In this document: in pieces, positions 44,010 through 55,398 of the stretch
Position numbering within the stretch: the first letter of the stretch is position 1
Layout of the letters: each line of letters begins with the position of its first letter
DNA from: Apium graveolens
Lineage: Eukaryota; Streptophyta; Magnoliopsida; Apiales; Apiaceae
Direction of reading: 5' to 3'
Length of the DNA stretch: 64,000 nucleotides
NCBI RefSeq assembly: GCF_009905375.1
Contig: NC_133648.1
Location: forward strand, 30,122,438 to 30,186,437
Position numbers and translations under genes: made by a program
The notes under the pieces: generated by a model
Seen by the model: only the letters and a program-made list of their open reading frames with translations
What the model was told of the DNA's origin: nothing
The model's database searches: none

Positions 44010-45181
44010 GACAGCGGATGTTCCAGACATATGACAGGTGATAAAGCCCTGCTATCACAGTTTGATGAGAAAGTTGGCCCTTTGGTGACCTTTGGAGACA
44101 ATAGCAAAGGATTCACAATGGGATATGGCAAGATTATTTCTGAAAATGTTGTCATTGATGATGTAATACTGGTAGCTGGTCTTGAAGTGAATCTTCTCAG
44201 TGTCAGCCAATTTGCAGACAAAGGCTTTGAAGTCTTACTCAATAAAGAAGAATGCACTTTTATCAGCAAGAAAACTGGTGAAGTTGCTCTGAAAGGAGCA
44301 AGGAAGGGAAGCTTGTTTATTGCAGATTTTGACTCAACAAATAAGGATGGTGTTTGTTGCTTCCACACCAAGGCATCAGAAGAACAAAGCACGCTCTGGC
44401 ATAAAAAGCTGTCTCATCTGAATTTCAAGGCAACTAACACCTTGGTCAAAAAGGAGTTGGTAAGAGACATGCCTAAACTGGAGTTTGCTCAAGTTAAAGT
44501 TTGTGAAGCTTGTCAGAGAGGAAAAATAAAGAGATCAAGTCACACGTCAAAAACTGTGAATTCTATAAGTACTCATTTGCAACTAATTCATATGGACTTG
44601 TTTGGGCCAGTAACTGTCTTATCAATTTCAAGGAACAAATATGCACTTGTGATGGTGGATGATTTCTCAAGATACACTTGGGTAGAGGTTATGCACTCTA
44701 AAGATGAATCTCCACATATCATAATTGAGCACATCCAGAAGTTAGAAAATAGGTTGAAGACTACAATTATGTGAAAAGATTGAGAAGTAACAGTGGAACA
44801 GAATTCAGAAATGCAACATTGAGTGAATTCTGCAAAGGCAAAGGTATTGGTCAAGAATTCTCAGATGTTAGAACACCTCAATCATGTCTAAAAGAAAAGC
44901 CTACTGTGAAGCATCTTCAAGTTTTTGAAAGCAAGTGTTACTTTTTGAAAGACAACTGTGAATATGTGGGATATTCACTGGAAAGAATAGCCTACAAATT
45001 TTATGTGATTATTCAAAAGAAGATTATGGAAAACACATATGTGACTTTCAATGATGACAAGTATCCAGGCTTGGAATGCCTTGATGATAATGAAGCTGAA
45101 GCCCTTGCATTTGAAAACCTCAACTTTGATAGTGTTTCTGATGGGGGGAATTTCAAGCCAATCCAAAAGAATCACATTTGA
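44010..45181 (+). pseudogene. Element C protease-integrase with internal deletions
   Basis: Protease DSGC...HMTGD starts at 44010, just after an in-frame TAG at 44001. The zinc site (LWHKKLSHLNF...CEACQRGK) and the first integrase Asp (HMDLFGPV) are present up to 44774. After a frameshift the second site reads RSNSGTEF, so the catalytic Asp is replaced. A deletion after DVRTPQ removes the block with the catalytic Glu and joins to KPTVKHLQVFESKCYFL. The frame ends at 45181. Confidence 0.88.
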
Positions 45182-45732
45182 TGGCCGTAAAGAGGATTTT
45201 TAGATATTTAAAGGGAACTCCTAACTTGGGATTATAGTATCCTAAGGAAATTGGTTTTGTAGTTGTTGGTTACAAATATACATATTTTGCTCGATGCAGG
45301 GTTGACAGTAAGAGTACCAGTGGAAGTTGTCAATTTCTTGGACAAAGACTTGTATCCTGGTATAGCAAGAAACAACAATCTGTATCAACTTCTACAACTG
45401 AAGCTGAATACAAAGTTGCAGGAAGTTGTTGTGCTCAAGTGCTTTGGATTAGAAATCAGTTAATGGATTATGGCCTAGTGTTACATAAAATTCCTATCAT
45501 GTGTGACAATACTAGTGCTATATCTATAATAGCTAATCCAGTTAATCATTCTAGGACAAAGCACATTGATGTAAGGTACCATTTCATTAAAGAACATGCT
45601 ATAAATGGTACCATTGAGCTCATCTTAGTTCCAACAGAAAAACAATTAGCTGACATTTTTACTAAACCTTTGGATGAAGCAACTTTCACTAGACTTGTAG
45701 GTGTAATTGGAATGCTTATTTCTTCATCCTAA
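45182..45732 (+). pseudogene. Element C RNase H (RT deleted)
   Basis: The sequence jumps from the integrase C-terminus to [16 protein letters not shown], the very end of RT, so the RT catalytic core (YVDD block) is absent. RNase H follows: DSKSTSGSCQFLG, STSTTEAEYKVAG, DNTSAISIIANPV, TKHIDVRYHFIKEH, ADIFTKPLDEATFTRL, stop at 45730. The first catalytic Asp region (GYSDAD in B) reads GYKYTYFA here and is lost; frameshifts are present. Confidence 0.88.
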
Positions 45733-45980
45733 GGTAAGAACTCAGCTAATGTTTTGCAGCAGAATAATTTCTAGTGAATCAAAATTAATTTGATTTAATT
45801 GGAAAATTAATTTAAATGTGAATTATAAATATTTCAGAAATCTCTGCATATTGATTTTTCAAATTCAAATTAACTTGGAATTTTTCAAATTCTAAGTTAA
45901 CTGCTTAATTTTTAATGTACATTCTTAATATGTAAAATTAACACAAGGCAGAATTGTAACAACCAAAAGTATATAGAGAA
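45733..45980 (+). other. AT-rich start of element C spacer
   Basis: Noncoding, with repeated AATTTGAATT-type words. No ORF. Confidence 0.5.
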
Positions 45981-45983
45981 CTG

Positions 45984-46494
45984 AGTTCTCGATAAGTCGA
46001 AATTGACTTCTCGACAAGTCATTTTAGGACTTCTCGAGTGAGTCCTCAATAAGTCAATTTACTGACTTCTCGAGTGACTTGTCGATAGGGTTAAAAATGA
46101 CCTATCGGCAAGTCTTTGAAGAGTTCTCAAGTAATGATAGTTCACAGAGTTCTCTACAAGTACAATTTTTGACTTATCAATAACTCAGAACTGAAATAAT
46201 TTAAATTAATAAATTATTTTGGTAAAATACTTTTGGGAAAGTTATTCTAATTTTATTCTGAATTTATTCAAATAAAAGTTGGAATTAATTTAGTCCACTT
46301 TTTGGACAAACTGGGTATTTATTTGACATCTCGATAAGTCAATTTTGAGTTCTCTATAAGAGTAATTTAAAATGACTTCTCGACATATATTTCATTTCTT
46401 AAAAATGACTTCTCGATAGGCCAATTCTAAACATCCTCTTTTGAGTTCTCGACAAGTCATTTGCTTTTACTATAAATACCCAGACTTCTCGATA
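45984..46494 (+). repeat. Motif cluster in C pol/3'-ORF spacer
   Basis: At least twelve copies of CTTCTCGACAAGTC, TTCTCGATAAGTC or GACTTGTCGATAGG in both orientations. The cluster leads up to the internal TATA box, as in B and D. Confidence 0.85.
46471..46478 (+). promoter_or_regulatory. Internal TATA box upstream of C 3' ORF
   Basis: ACTATAAATACCC lies 142 bp before the ATG at 46620. A CT-rich leader (TTTCTCTCTAATTTTCCC, CTTCTTTCTCACAAATCTC) fills the interval. Confidence 0.65.
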
Positions 46495-46619
46495 CATACA
46501 CTTACTTACAACTTTCAAGATCTAAAGTGACCTAGCTTTCAATCCAAAACCGATTTCTCTCTAATTTTCCCTTCTTTCTCACAAATCTCTTTTACCCACT
46601 AAAATTCATACACATATCA

Positions 46620-49110
46620 ATGACATCTAACAATCTTGTACCCTTTCTTCCCAAGGAAACCAACTTTCTTGCATTTCTAGATGCAAATCAAGCACCTGAA
46701 GTTTTTCAGTACTTTGTTAAGTTCCTTTCTGAGACCTACTTTGTAGGTGCTCTAACTGCTAATCATGTGTTGTATTTAGATGTTCTAGGTGATTTATGGA
46801 ACACAGCAACAACCAGGACAGTTGTGCATGAGAATCAAGCTGCATCTATAGGTTTAAACTGCACAATTAAGGGGCAGCAAGGGGAGATTCTTGAGGATGA
46901 TGTCAACAAGGCTTTGGGAATTCCCACTGACAATCTGGTGGAGGCTTCAACTCAGGATGAGCTGCATGAGTTCATAGACTTCATAAACTATTCTGAGAGG
47001 ATTAATCTGGCCAGCATAAATAAGAAGTATCTGAGGAGGGAATGGTCATTCCTATTTGACTCTGTGATAAGGGCATTTACTTGCAGAAAGTCAGGATTTG
47101 ACAACATATCTAGTGTTGTCCAGAAACTGGTCTACTCGATGGCTCACAACAAACAGATAAATGTAGGACACTGCATATTGGAGGAGTTGAGCACCAGGTT
47201 GACTATGCCATTGGAATTAAGAGGTAAGGAGATCTTTCTGCCTAGATTTATTATGTCAGCTTAAATTATAAAATTATAAGGTGAATGACATACACAAGTT
47301 AGAAGGTGTGAATAGAACACTAATTGGTAGTTGTAAGCAAGTATCCAAAATTCTATTTGGATCACTTCTTACTAAGAATAAGGTTCCAGTAAGTCTTAAG
47401 TTAACACCTTTCATGATTGAAAGATTTAAGACTTATTCTTATTATATGCCAGACATAGGAAGCATTGGTAATCAATCTAGCACAGCTATGATCCCTGGAC
47501 CTGTGGAAGTACAAACACAGGAACACCCACAGGGATTTTCCCAAGCTGCAACCATTCTTTCAAAGCCCTTAGAAGCTAGGCAACCAACCACCTCATCTTC
47601 TCAAAAGGATGAGGTGAGTAAAAAGAAGGGAAAGGGGGCAACCTTAATTGTAGTAACTGGGAGTGGTGAGGACATAACTGAGAAAGAGTCACCCTTGGTC
47701 AAGAGATTCAAAAGGAATAAGTAACTTGAGCTGACCACTCTAGCCACCTCTGCATACTCCCAACATGATGCAGTTGTAAAGACAACCAGTAGTGAGTCTA
47801 CACAGCTAGCACGAGAAGCAATTCAAGTGGATGGTAGGAGAAACAAGAAAGGCACACACTGTGAGGACACATCTCTTGAAGCCCCCTCATTTATTCAGGG
47901 GGAGCTTCCAACACTCACAACTGAGCACCAAATTCTTATGACTCAGATTTCTTCTACGCCAATTCCGCTTGAATCCACTTCTCAAGTGCAACAAAAATCA
48001 AGTGACTTAGCTCAAGAAGCTTTGCTCACCACCCAGACACTCCATTTAGATGGTGAGAGGCTACATGTTGGGGTAGACCTTGATGACACCATCAAAAATA
48101 TGGGGGATTCATCAGTTGTTACTAAAGACCCCATGGATACTTCTAATGCACCTTCATGTGCAAAACAGTCTTCAAAGACTAAAAGGTTTGAGGGTGGTAC
48201 TCCTGAGGGAGAGCTATCTAAATCCTCTCCAATTTAATTGGAGTTTCCTCATGTAGGGACAACTCCCCTCACAACCCTAGCAGAAATTGCCTTGGCAGTT
48301 GAAGATAGGAGTAAAATTGCCCATGATCCTGTCTTAGTGGAGGCAAGTATAGCAAATTTAAGTGCCAGTGTGTTACAAGACACACAAGGGTTTGAGGCTG
48401 GTGTACATGACAGTAACCTAGTCAAATCCCCTCCAATTCAACTTGAGGTTCCCACTACAAGTGGAGAACAACACTTTGTCAAAACCACAGAGCAATCTGT
48501 GAGTCAAACTGTGACCCCAGTCACTGGTGTTTCTGATGAACTATCCACCTCACAAACTCATCAACCTCACATACTCTCTCAGTGGTTGCAAGAATCTGCT
48601 TCTCAACCAGCTTTTATAGATGATCTACTAGTAGAGCAGATATCTGGACTGGCCAACATCTCACAACATCTCCTGACTTCAAATATGAGCAACCAGGACT
48701 ATCAAGCTATTATGCTTGCTTACAATGAAGAGGTTGAGGAACAAAAGGAGAAAATTGTCAATGATGCTGAGCAAGATGGAAATGTGGATGCATGGCTGTC
48801 TGACGATTTTTTCTTGGAGATGAATCAAGTTCTGGCCAGATTCAGAGAAGAGTATGTTAGTATTCTAGGAAGCAATGCAAAAGACTTGAGTCAAGAAGCT
48901 GTCTATGATGCCATCACAGATGTATACAAAGCTCAGCTCAAAGCATTTCATCTATTTGGTAAGGCTCTTCAAATCAAGCTTACTAGCCATGAAGACAGAA
49001 TCAGAAAACTGGTGAATGAGAAAATAGACAAGATTATACCATCTCAGGAGCAGATCTCTACTAAATTCAAGCATTTTACTGAGCAAATGGCTAAAATGGA
49101 TCTTGCCTCT
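46620..49110 (+). pseudogene. Element C 3' ORF ('env-like'), part before D
   Basis: ATG 46620 (MTSNNLVPFLPKETNFLAFL). The N-terminal domain includes YLRREWSFLFDSVIRAFTCRKSGFD, matching B, D and E, and ends at a stop at 47262. A shift leads to one frame from 47281 to 49110 with stops at 47722 and 48235. It is a long Ser/Thr/Gln-rich linker, then an acidic helical stretch (EVEEQKEKIVNDAEQD). D inserted after codon GCC TCT at 49110; the frame resumes at 62241. No signal peptide or membrane helix is visible. Confidence 0.8.
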
Positions 49111-50130
49111 TGTTAGTCCCTTAAAAATATAGCAAGAATTATAGAAGGGGGGTTGAATGGAATTCTTGAACCTTTTTCCCGAAATAAAAATGTTCAACTC
49201 GAATATAGATATAATGTTTTGATTAGCACAATGCGGAATAGAAACTTAATTGAATCAAAACATAAGTAATTAAAAACAAGAGTCTTTAAAAACTTTCTGG
49301 TGGATTTAAACAATTCCACCAGAGATATATATAATATATCGAGAGGACTCTGTGTGCAGGAATACTCACAGCTGCTTACAAATAGAACTACTGAGAATAC
49401 AGGAAATGCTAATAATTCTGCTTACAAAGATTTCTCTGTTTTTGTGTTTCTCAGCTATCTCAGTTATTTTTCTATTTGCTACACTCTTGGTTTATATAAC
49501 ACCAAGATTACAAAGTCAAAAAGAATGAACAAATATAAAAACTATCAGTCTTAAGCTTTGCTGCTTTTCGTCCTCTATTATTCAGTTAATGGGCTTCCAT
49601 AGTGTGTTTGTATACATCTCGACGGCTGTGTGTCAGCTTTCACTGTTCAACTGTTGTTTGAATTCTTCATATGATCATCCGTCGACTTTCATAACATCCG
49701 TTGATGGTTTAATTGATCATCCGTCGACTGCTATATTAAACATCCGTTGATAGTCATTTGATCATCCGTCGATGGCTTTTTTAATCATCCGTCGGTAGCT
49801 ATTTTGGCACTTGACTCTATTTCACTTATGCAGAATTACAAGATATCATTTATGTACAATTAATCAACCTATTCTGCATATCTATTTAAAGTCAACATGA
49901 CTTATATGCTACTACAGATTCTATACAAAGGTGCATACATAACTGTGCTACAGACTTATTATTACATAAGCTACTCACTCGATGGATAATAAGTTAATCA
50001 TCGGTCGGGACTATAATGAGTTATCCGTCGGGACTGAATTCTTATCCGTCGAGTGCTACATAATTTCACTAAGTAAAATCTACTTAGATGTTTTGTTAAT
50101 GTAATCATCAAGTACACAATATATGCAACA
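49111..50130 (-). mobile_element. 3' LTR of element D
   Basis: Plus strand TGTTAGTCCCTTA to ATATGCAACA. It holds hairpin 49297-49322, the CATCCGTCGA array near 49677-49800 and inverted motif copies near 49978-50052. The 84-codon open frame at 49300-49554 recurs in the other LTR and is not a gene. Confidence 0.93.
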
Positions 50131-50144
50131 ATCTCCCCCAATTT
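50131..50144 (-). promoter_or_regulatory. Polypurine tract of element D
   Basis: The minus strand reads AAATTGGGGGAGAT directly before the 3' LTR. Confidence 0.9.
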
Positions 50145-50316
50145 ATGTCTACTGGAATTGTAGCCATAAATTAAGAGATACTTGATGATAACAAAACATC
50201 CTGAACATACATCTTTAAAGATAAGTAGATAAACTGAAAGTGCTTCAATTAAACAAAATGTACAAGGTCTGGCTCACAGTCAATTCAAGATGCTCCTCTA
50301 GCCTGAGCAGATTTTT

Positions 50317-53300
50317 CTAGTTCCTTGAAGGTCTGGATCTTCTTCTAAGCTTTCTGTTATTTTCCTCAATTTGATTCTGGAGCTGCATGTGGAATTCCAG
50401 TTCATCAGATTCTGAGAGATCTAGCTTTTCTTGCATTTCCAAGAGAGTCTCATTGCTAGAGATACTCAGTTGGTCTTCTAATCTGAAGAATCTTCTCACA
50501 CCCTTGTCATCCATGAATTCCATCAGCCAGCAGGGCCTTAGATGCACTCTTCTCCCTGTGTATGGGATGATTAGAGTCTTTGGGAGTGCATCTTTAGCTC
50601 TAACACTCCTTAGTTCTTCAATCTTCTTCAATACTGGTCTTTTTGCAGTTACATTGAACCCAAAGTTTTTCTTGAAGGATGAATAAACTTTTATCAGCAC
50701 AGCTTGGCTCTCTTGAAGAATCCTGTGAAGTGGTCACTGAATCTCCCTTCCTCCTTTGTACTTGAACACCAACCTTTCAGGTAGGTTTCTGTATGCATCA
50801 ATTGCCCTTACTTCATCCAGTTCATCCAGATAAAGATTTAGATCTGAAAATTCTTTGATGTCACACAAGTACAAGTAGTCTCCCCTGTTGACCTTGGGTT
50901 GAGCTTTAACTACTGACTTGGATTTGAGAGGTGACAGCTTCACTTTCTTGACTGCCCTTGACTTTGTCCTTTTTGGCTTGCTAAGGATTGGTAAGCTGAA
51001 GTCAGGAATTGGTATGTTATCCCACTCTATTGGCTCATCCTTTGGCACAATAGGTTCACCATGTATGTTCCTATAGGGATCCACCACCCTTATGTCTTCA
51101 AATACCACAGAGGGCTTTGATGCTTGAGTTGTAGCTGGTGTGGATTCCTTAGGAAATTGATCTTCCAATTCCTTGTCAACAACATCCAGTTTCCTTTTTG
51201 TTCTTCTAGCCAATTCTTTCTTCCTTGGGGATTTCTTCTGTTCTTCAATTTTCTTCTTTGATTCAGCAGCTTCAGATGGTTGAGAGGGAATTTGTTGAGA
51301 AGAGTTTACAGCCTGTAGCTTGGCCAAGATAGCAATCTGTTCTTTCTTTTGTTTAGACTTCTTTGCATCTAGAGCAGCTTGCCTCTTTTTCTGCATTAAT
51401 CTGGCTTTTTCTTCTTTCTTTGCTTTAGCAAATTGTGGATGTCCAGCTACCACACAAATTTCCTTTCCATTTCTGAATATCTTAGCAATTCTCCTTTTTA
51501 AAGCTGAATCAGCTGGATCTTTATAGAAGACAATAGATCTTGACAGAAGCTTCTTTTCATCAGGCTTGGGTGTCTCATACACAGTGTCCATAGGGTTCTT
51601 CCAAGATGATTTTGGATAATTTGCCCTTGGTTTAAGAATTGTTTCAGCCTTTGGAGACTTGATACAGGAAGATTGTCCTTTTTCCAGATAGTTTATGCTC
51701 ATCTCATTCACACTGATTGGCTTGACATGAGAGTGATGGATGGCTGACTTAACTGGCTCCTTGACTAGTTCAAACTTTTTCTGTATCTCCTCATCAATCT
51801 TATCCCAGTTGATCAAACTCAAATTTCTTTTTTCCGCAACTTTCAACTTTGCTGCTGCTTTATTTAGATCTATACCATCTGCAACTGTTGGCTTGGAGAC
51901 AGTAATTGAAGGTACAATTACTTTGCTGATTTGTACTTTAAGTTTCTCCCCCTCAGTTGGTCCTTTCTCCCCCTTACTTGATTCTCTCTCCCCCTTTTTT
52001 ATTATCATCAAGTTGAGGAGTTAGGCCTTGTGCTTTAGCCAGTTGCATGAGAAGATTTGTCTGAGTCTGTTGATTTTGAAGAAGGATAGCCACTGAATTC
52101 TCAATAACTTGAACTCTGTCTTCCAGCTTGTCCAGCTTCTTTTCAGAATCTAATTCTCTCCTCAATCTTAGTAATAGATCTTGCATGGTACCATATGGCA
52201 TTACTGAATCCAGCTTCTCAGAATTGTAGGTCTTCAAGTCAGCTATATCTCTTTTTACTTCATCCACACTCAGATTTTGTCTTAATTGATGAATCTTCAT
52301 GAGATGTAGAGAGTCTAGGTGAGCTTGAAGAATAGCCTTGGTACCAGCATCTGAAGTTTCCTGAAAGGCCTTTTGAATAGCCATCACTTGCTTGACCAAA
52401 GATACACCAAATTGTCCTGGTGTAGATTCCTTTGTCCATGCCCATCCAGGTAAATTTGAAACAGAACTTGGGCCTTCATATCCCCCTAAGTTCATGCTTA
52501 CATCCAAAGAAACAGAGTCATCATCATTAGAATTTACTCCAAATTCTTCAGATGGCTCACCAGCTTGAGAAGGCATCCTATTGACAGCAGCTTTACCTCT
52601 TTGAAGAGATTCTGAGGTGTGTACTAAATTCAAAGTCTGTTCTACCTCCACATTGCCCTGAACAGCCAACATTTGATAGGCTAACACAGGATGAGTAAAA
52701 GTGTCAGCATCCAAGGAAATGTTATCAATTTCAGCTTTGTAATGTTGCTGAAATTGTCTTTCCTTTTCAGCATCATCCACAATCATTGACTCACTAGCAA
52801 GGGCTGGATCCACCCTTATTTCTCCTGTACCTGCCTTTCTCTCATAATCTCTCTTTTGTTGCATCAGGGTCTCACCCTGGCTCCCCACCGTCATACCCTC
52901 ACCTTCACCTACTAAGGTGGGACTCCTCTCACTCACTTTTGCCAATCCTGAATAAATGGATTGCTGAGATTCACTTTTTTCCTCTCCTTTTGCCTGGGAG
53001 CAACCCAGACTCTCACTCAATGCACTCTCCTCTCTCAGTCCTAAGAGTGACTGTATTACCACTAAATCTTCTGCACTAGAAATAATTGATGTTTGAAGTT
53101 GTGCAGAGATACTCGACGGATAAGTGATATCCATCAGGTGAGTGGTAAAGCTATCCGACGGATAACTGCTGTTAAGCTTATCCGTCGGGATACAATCACA
53201 ACTCGACGGATGAGCAATATCCATCGAGAGAGTAGGAATGAATGAGGTGGGAAGAGAAACTATTGTTGACTCTGTGTTGATTGAAGTTATTTGAGGCACA

Positions 53301-54879
53301 GATGTCACAATAGTATCTGAAAGAATTGGCAAGTGAGCCAACAAATCATCTAAAAGATGATGCTCACTTGCACTAGATTTTGGCTTCCCCAACAGAGTTA
53401 AAGAAGGGGAATCAGGAATTGAAGTGTTTATCATATCCACTTCCAGAGAGTTTGTTGGTGAGTATGGTGTTTCAGAGGCTTCTATTATAAGAGAATTTGG
53501 CTGTGACTCCACATTTATTGGAGCCACATCAAACTGAATTTGAGAAAGTGCAGGGACCGTGTCTTTAGCACCTGTTTGCACTGTGTGTGTGCCCTGTGCA
53601 TCCCCAGTGGTTTTGGATTTCTTCTTTCTTGTGTAAGTTTGGGGTGAGCTTGTGTCCCTAACCCTTTTGGCCTGTGCTCTTGGCTGAGAGCTTTGTTCAA
53701 TAGCCACATCCTTTTGGGAGGATGTAGCTAGAAGTGAGCTTTTGTCCTTTTTAAGCACTGCAGTTTGTTGGGAAACTGCAGTGTGGCTAGGCTGGGATTC
53801 ACTCAACTCTCAACCTTATCCTTGGGATTTCTTTGATGTTCACCCCTTCTCTCACCTAACTGACCCTCCTTCACACTCCCCTCTTTGGCTTTGGTGGATT
53901 TTTCAACTGGTACCTTTTGAGAGATACCAGAGGGGGTTTTCTTTGACTTGGATTTAGAAATTACAGTTGTTTTGGCAGCTTTGGTAGGCAACTATTTGGT
54001 CATTGTCACAGTTGCCATAGTTACTCCTGAACTCAAAAAAATTGAGGAGATTGGAATAGTTGAGGGTATGGATGAACTTACCTCACTTACCTGAGGTGTC
54101 TGCATTACAGGAAAGTAGAACATTGGCACATCCCTATGATGGTTGGCTCTGTTCAAATCTGCAATAATTCTTCTCTCTTGAACCCAACAAGCCAATTTGT
54201 TGTCTGGGTTCTCAAGTACAATCTCTTGACAAAGATGGTTAGCCAAAAGCATAAAAAATCTAGCAGAGTAAACATTCTTTCCTCTTTTGGCTAAGTCACC
54301 TAGTTTAAAACCTAACTCATACACCACAAGGTCACTGAAATTATAAAATTTATCTGTTACTAGCATGTATAGCATGTTAAGCATGGAAATGTTCACAGAA
54401 TCAAAATTACTGATTTTTCCAGAGAAAACTTTAGTCACAACATCACACATGAAACTCCATTCCTTCCTAAGACCTAATCTTCTAATATCACTTAGCTTAG
54501 TAGTAGGAAGTACATAATGCATAGAATTAAGCATATTGATAATATCAGTGTCATTGTGTGGTGAATTTACATTATCATCAGGAATTTTGAAACATGCTTT
54601 TATCACATCACTATTGATACAGAACTCATTACCTTTGATAGTTAGAATGGTGGTTTTATCAGTAGAGTTGTAGATTACAGTGGTCCACATCTCTTCAACA
54701 ACTTCACAGGAAATTATGGGTGATTCAAGCATGGCATAACTTAACTTGCAGTTCTTCACAAAGTCCATCATCTTGTGATAGTCTTCTGATTGCTGAATAC
54801 CCTTATTGACCAAAGCAGTGAAGTTGTTCTTCTCATAAATGAACCCAGTTCGAGACATAATCTTTACTACAAGTGTCAT
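50317..54879 (-). pseudogene. Element D 3' ORF ('env-like')
   Basis: ATG 54879 (MTLVVKIMSRTGFIYEKNNF) begins a 1,521-codon region homologous end to end with B's. The frame is the same at both ends (54879-53803 and 52011-50317), but the middle (53806-51974) is shifted, so two compensating indels occurred; the second lies in an A/G homopolymer near 51995. Stops occur at the end of the GREIQ segment near 50734 and at 53992. Domains: LRKEWSFMCD...KISNFDSV N-terminal block; Ser/Thr/Pro linker with motif cluster (53112-53230); coiled coil (KLEDRVQVIENSVAILLQNQQ); Lys-rich region; C-terminal WLMEFMDD, VRRFFRLEDQL and a basic tail RRRSRPSRN. No membrane segment. Confidence 0.82.
53112..53230 (-). repeat. 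Motif cluster inside D 3' ORF
   Basis: CGACGGATAA, ATCCGACGGATAA, TTATCCGTCGG and TCGACGGATG copies with inverted partners. Same positions as B 14487-14604 but with the D version of the motif. Confidence 0.85.
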
Positions 54880-54988
54880 TGTTAGAAAATGAAAGCTTGA
54901 AGAGAAAGAGGATATTTGCTTGAGAGAGAATGAAATAAAAGCAGTTGAATTTGAGAATGATAAAAGAAAATAATTGGAATGAAATAAG

Positions 54989-54996
54989 CTTTTATA
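54989..54996 (-). promoter_or_regulatory. Internal TATA box upstream of D 3' ORF
   Basis: AGTATAAAAGC on the minus strand, 110 bp before the ATG at 54879, followed by a CT-rich leader (CATTCTCTCTCAAGC, CCTCTTTCTCTTC). It matches B 16356-16363. Confidence 0.65.
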
Positions 54997-55097
54997 CTAT
55001 CTCAAAAACAACGGATGAAAATAATAAAGAAAAGTAAATTACCCAATAGAAATTGCCTAAAATATCCGTTTAAAAATAAACTGTAAAAATTCCACCC

Positions 55098-55304
55098 ATT
55101 ATCCGTCGTGTAATGCTTACAAACTGTAAGTATACTCGATGGATAATGTTCAGGGAATTAACGGTTAAGATTTAGACAATTCGACGGATGAGGATAAACT
55201 GTTATCCGTCGAGTTTTAAAAGATTCCAGAAAAGTAATTGATTTTTAGTTGCAAATAGTATATCGACGGATGACTCAACTCGATGGATAATGGTCATCCG
55301 TCGA
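55098..55304 (-). repeat. Motif cluster in D pol/3'-ORF spacer
   Basis: About seven TCGACGGAT/ATCCGTCGA units in both orientations, 100-310 bp upstream of the internal TATA box, aligned with B 16559-16713. Confidence 0.9.
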
Positions 55305-55398
55305 GATGCAAATTTTGACTTAGCCAAAATTTCATCCATGACTAAAAATCAGCTAAATTTCTGGCTACATTTCAACTTGCAAAGTAACTCAGATAAAT

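Noticed and set aside
49300..49554. 84-codon ORF repeated at 61404-61658
   Set aside because: Lies in the two LTRs of element D, antisense; it is duplicated only because the LTRs are.
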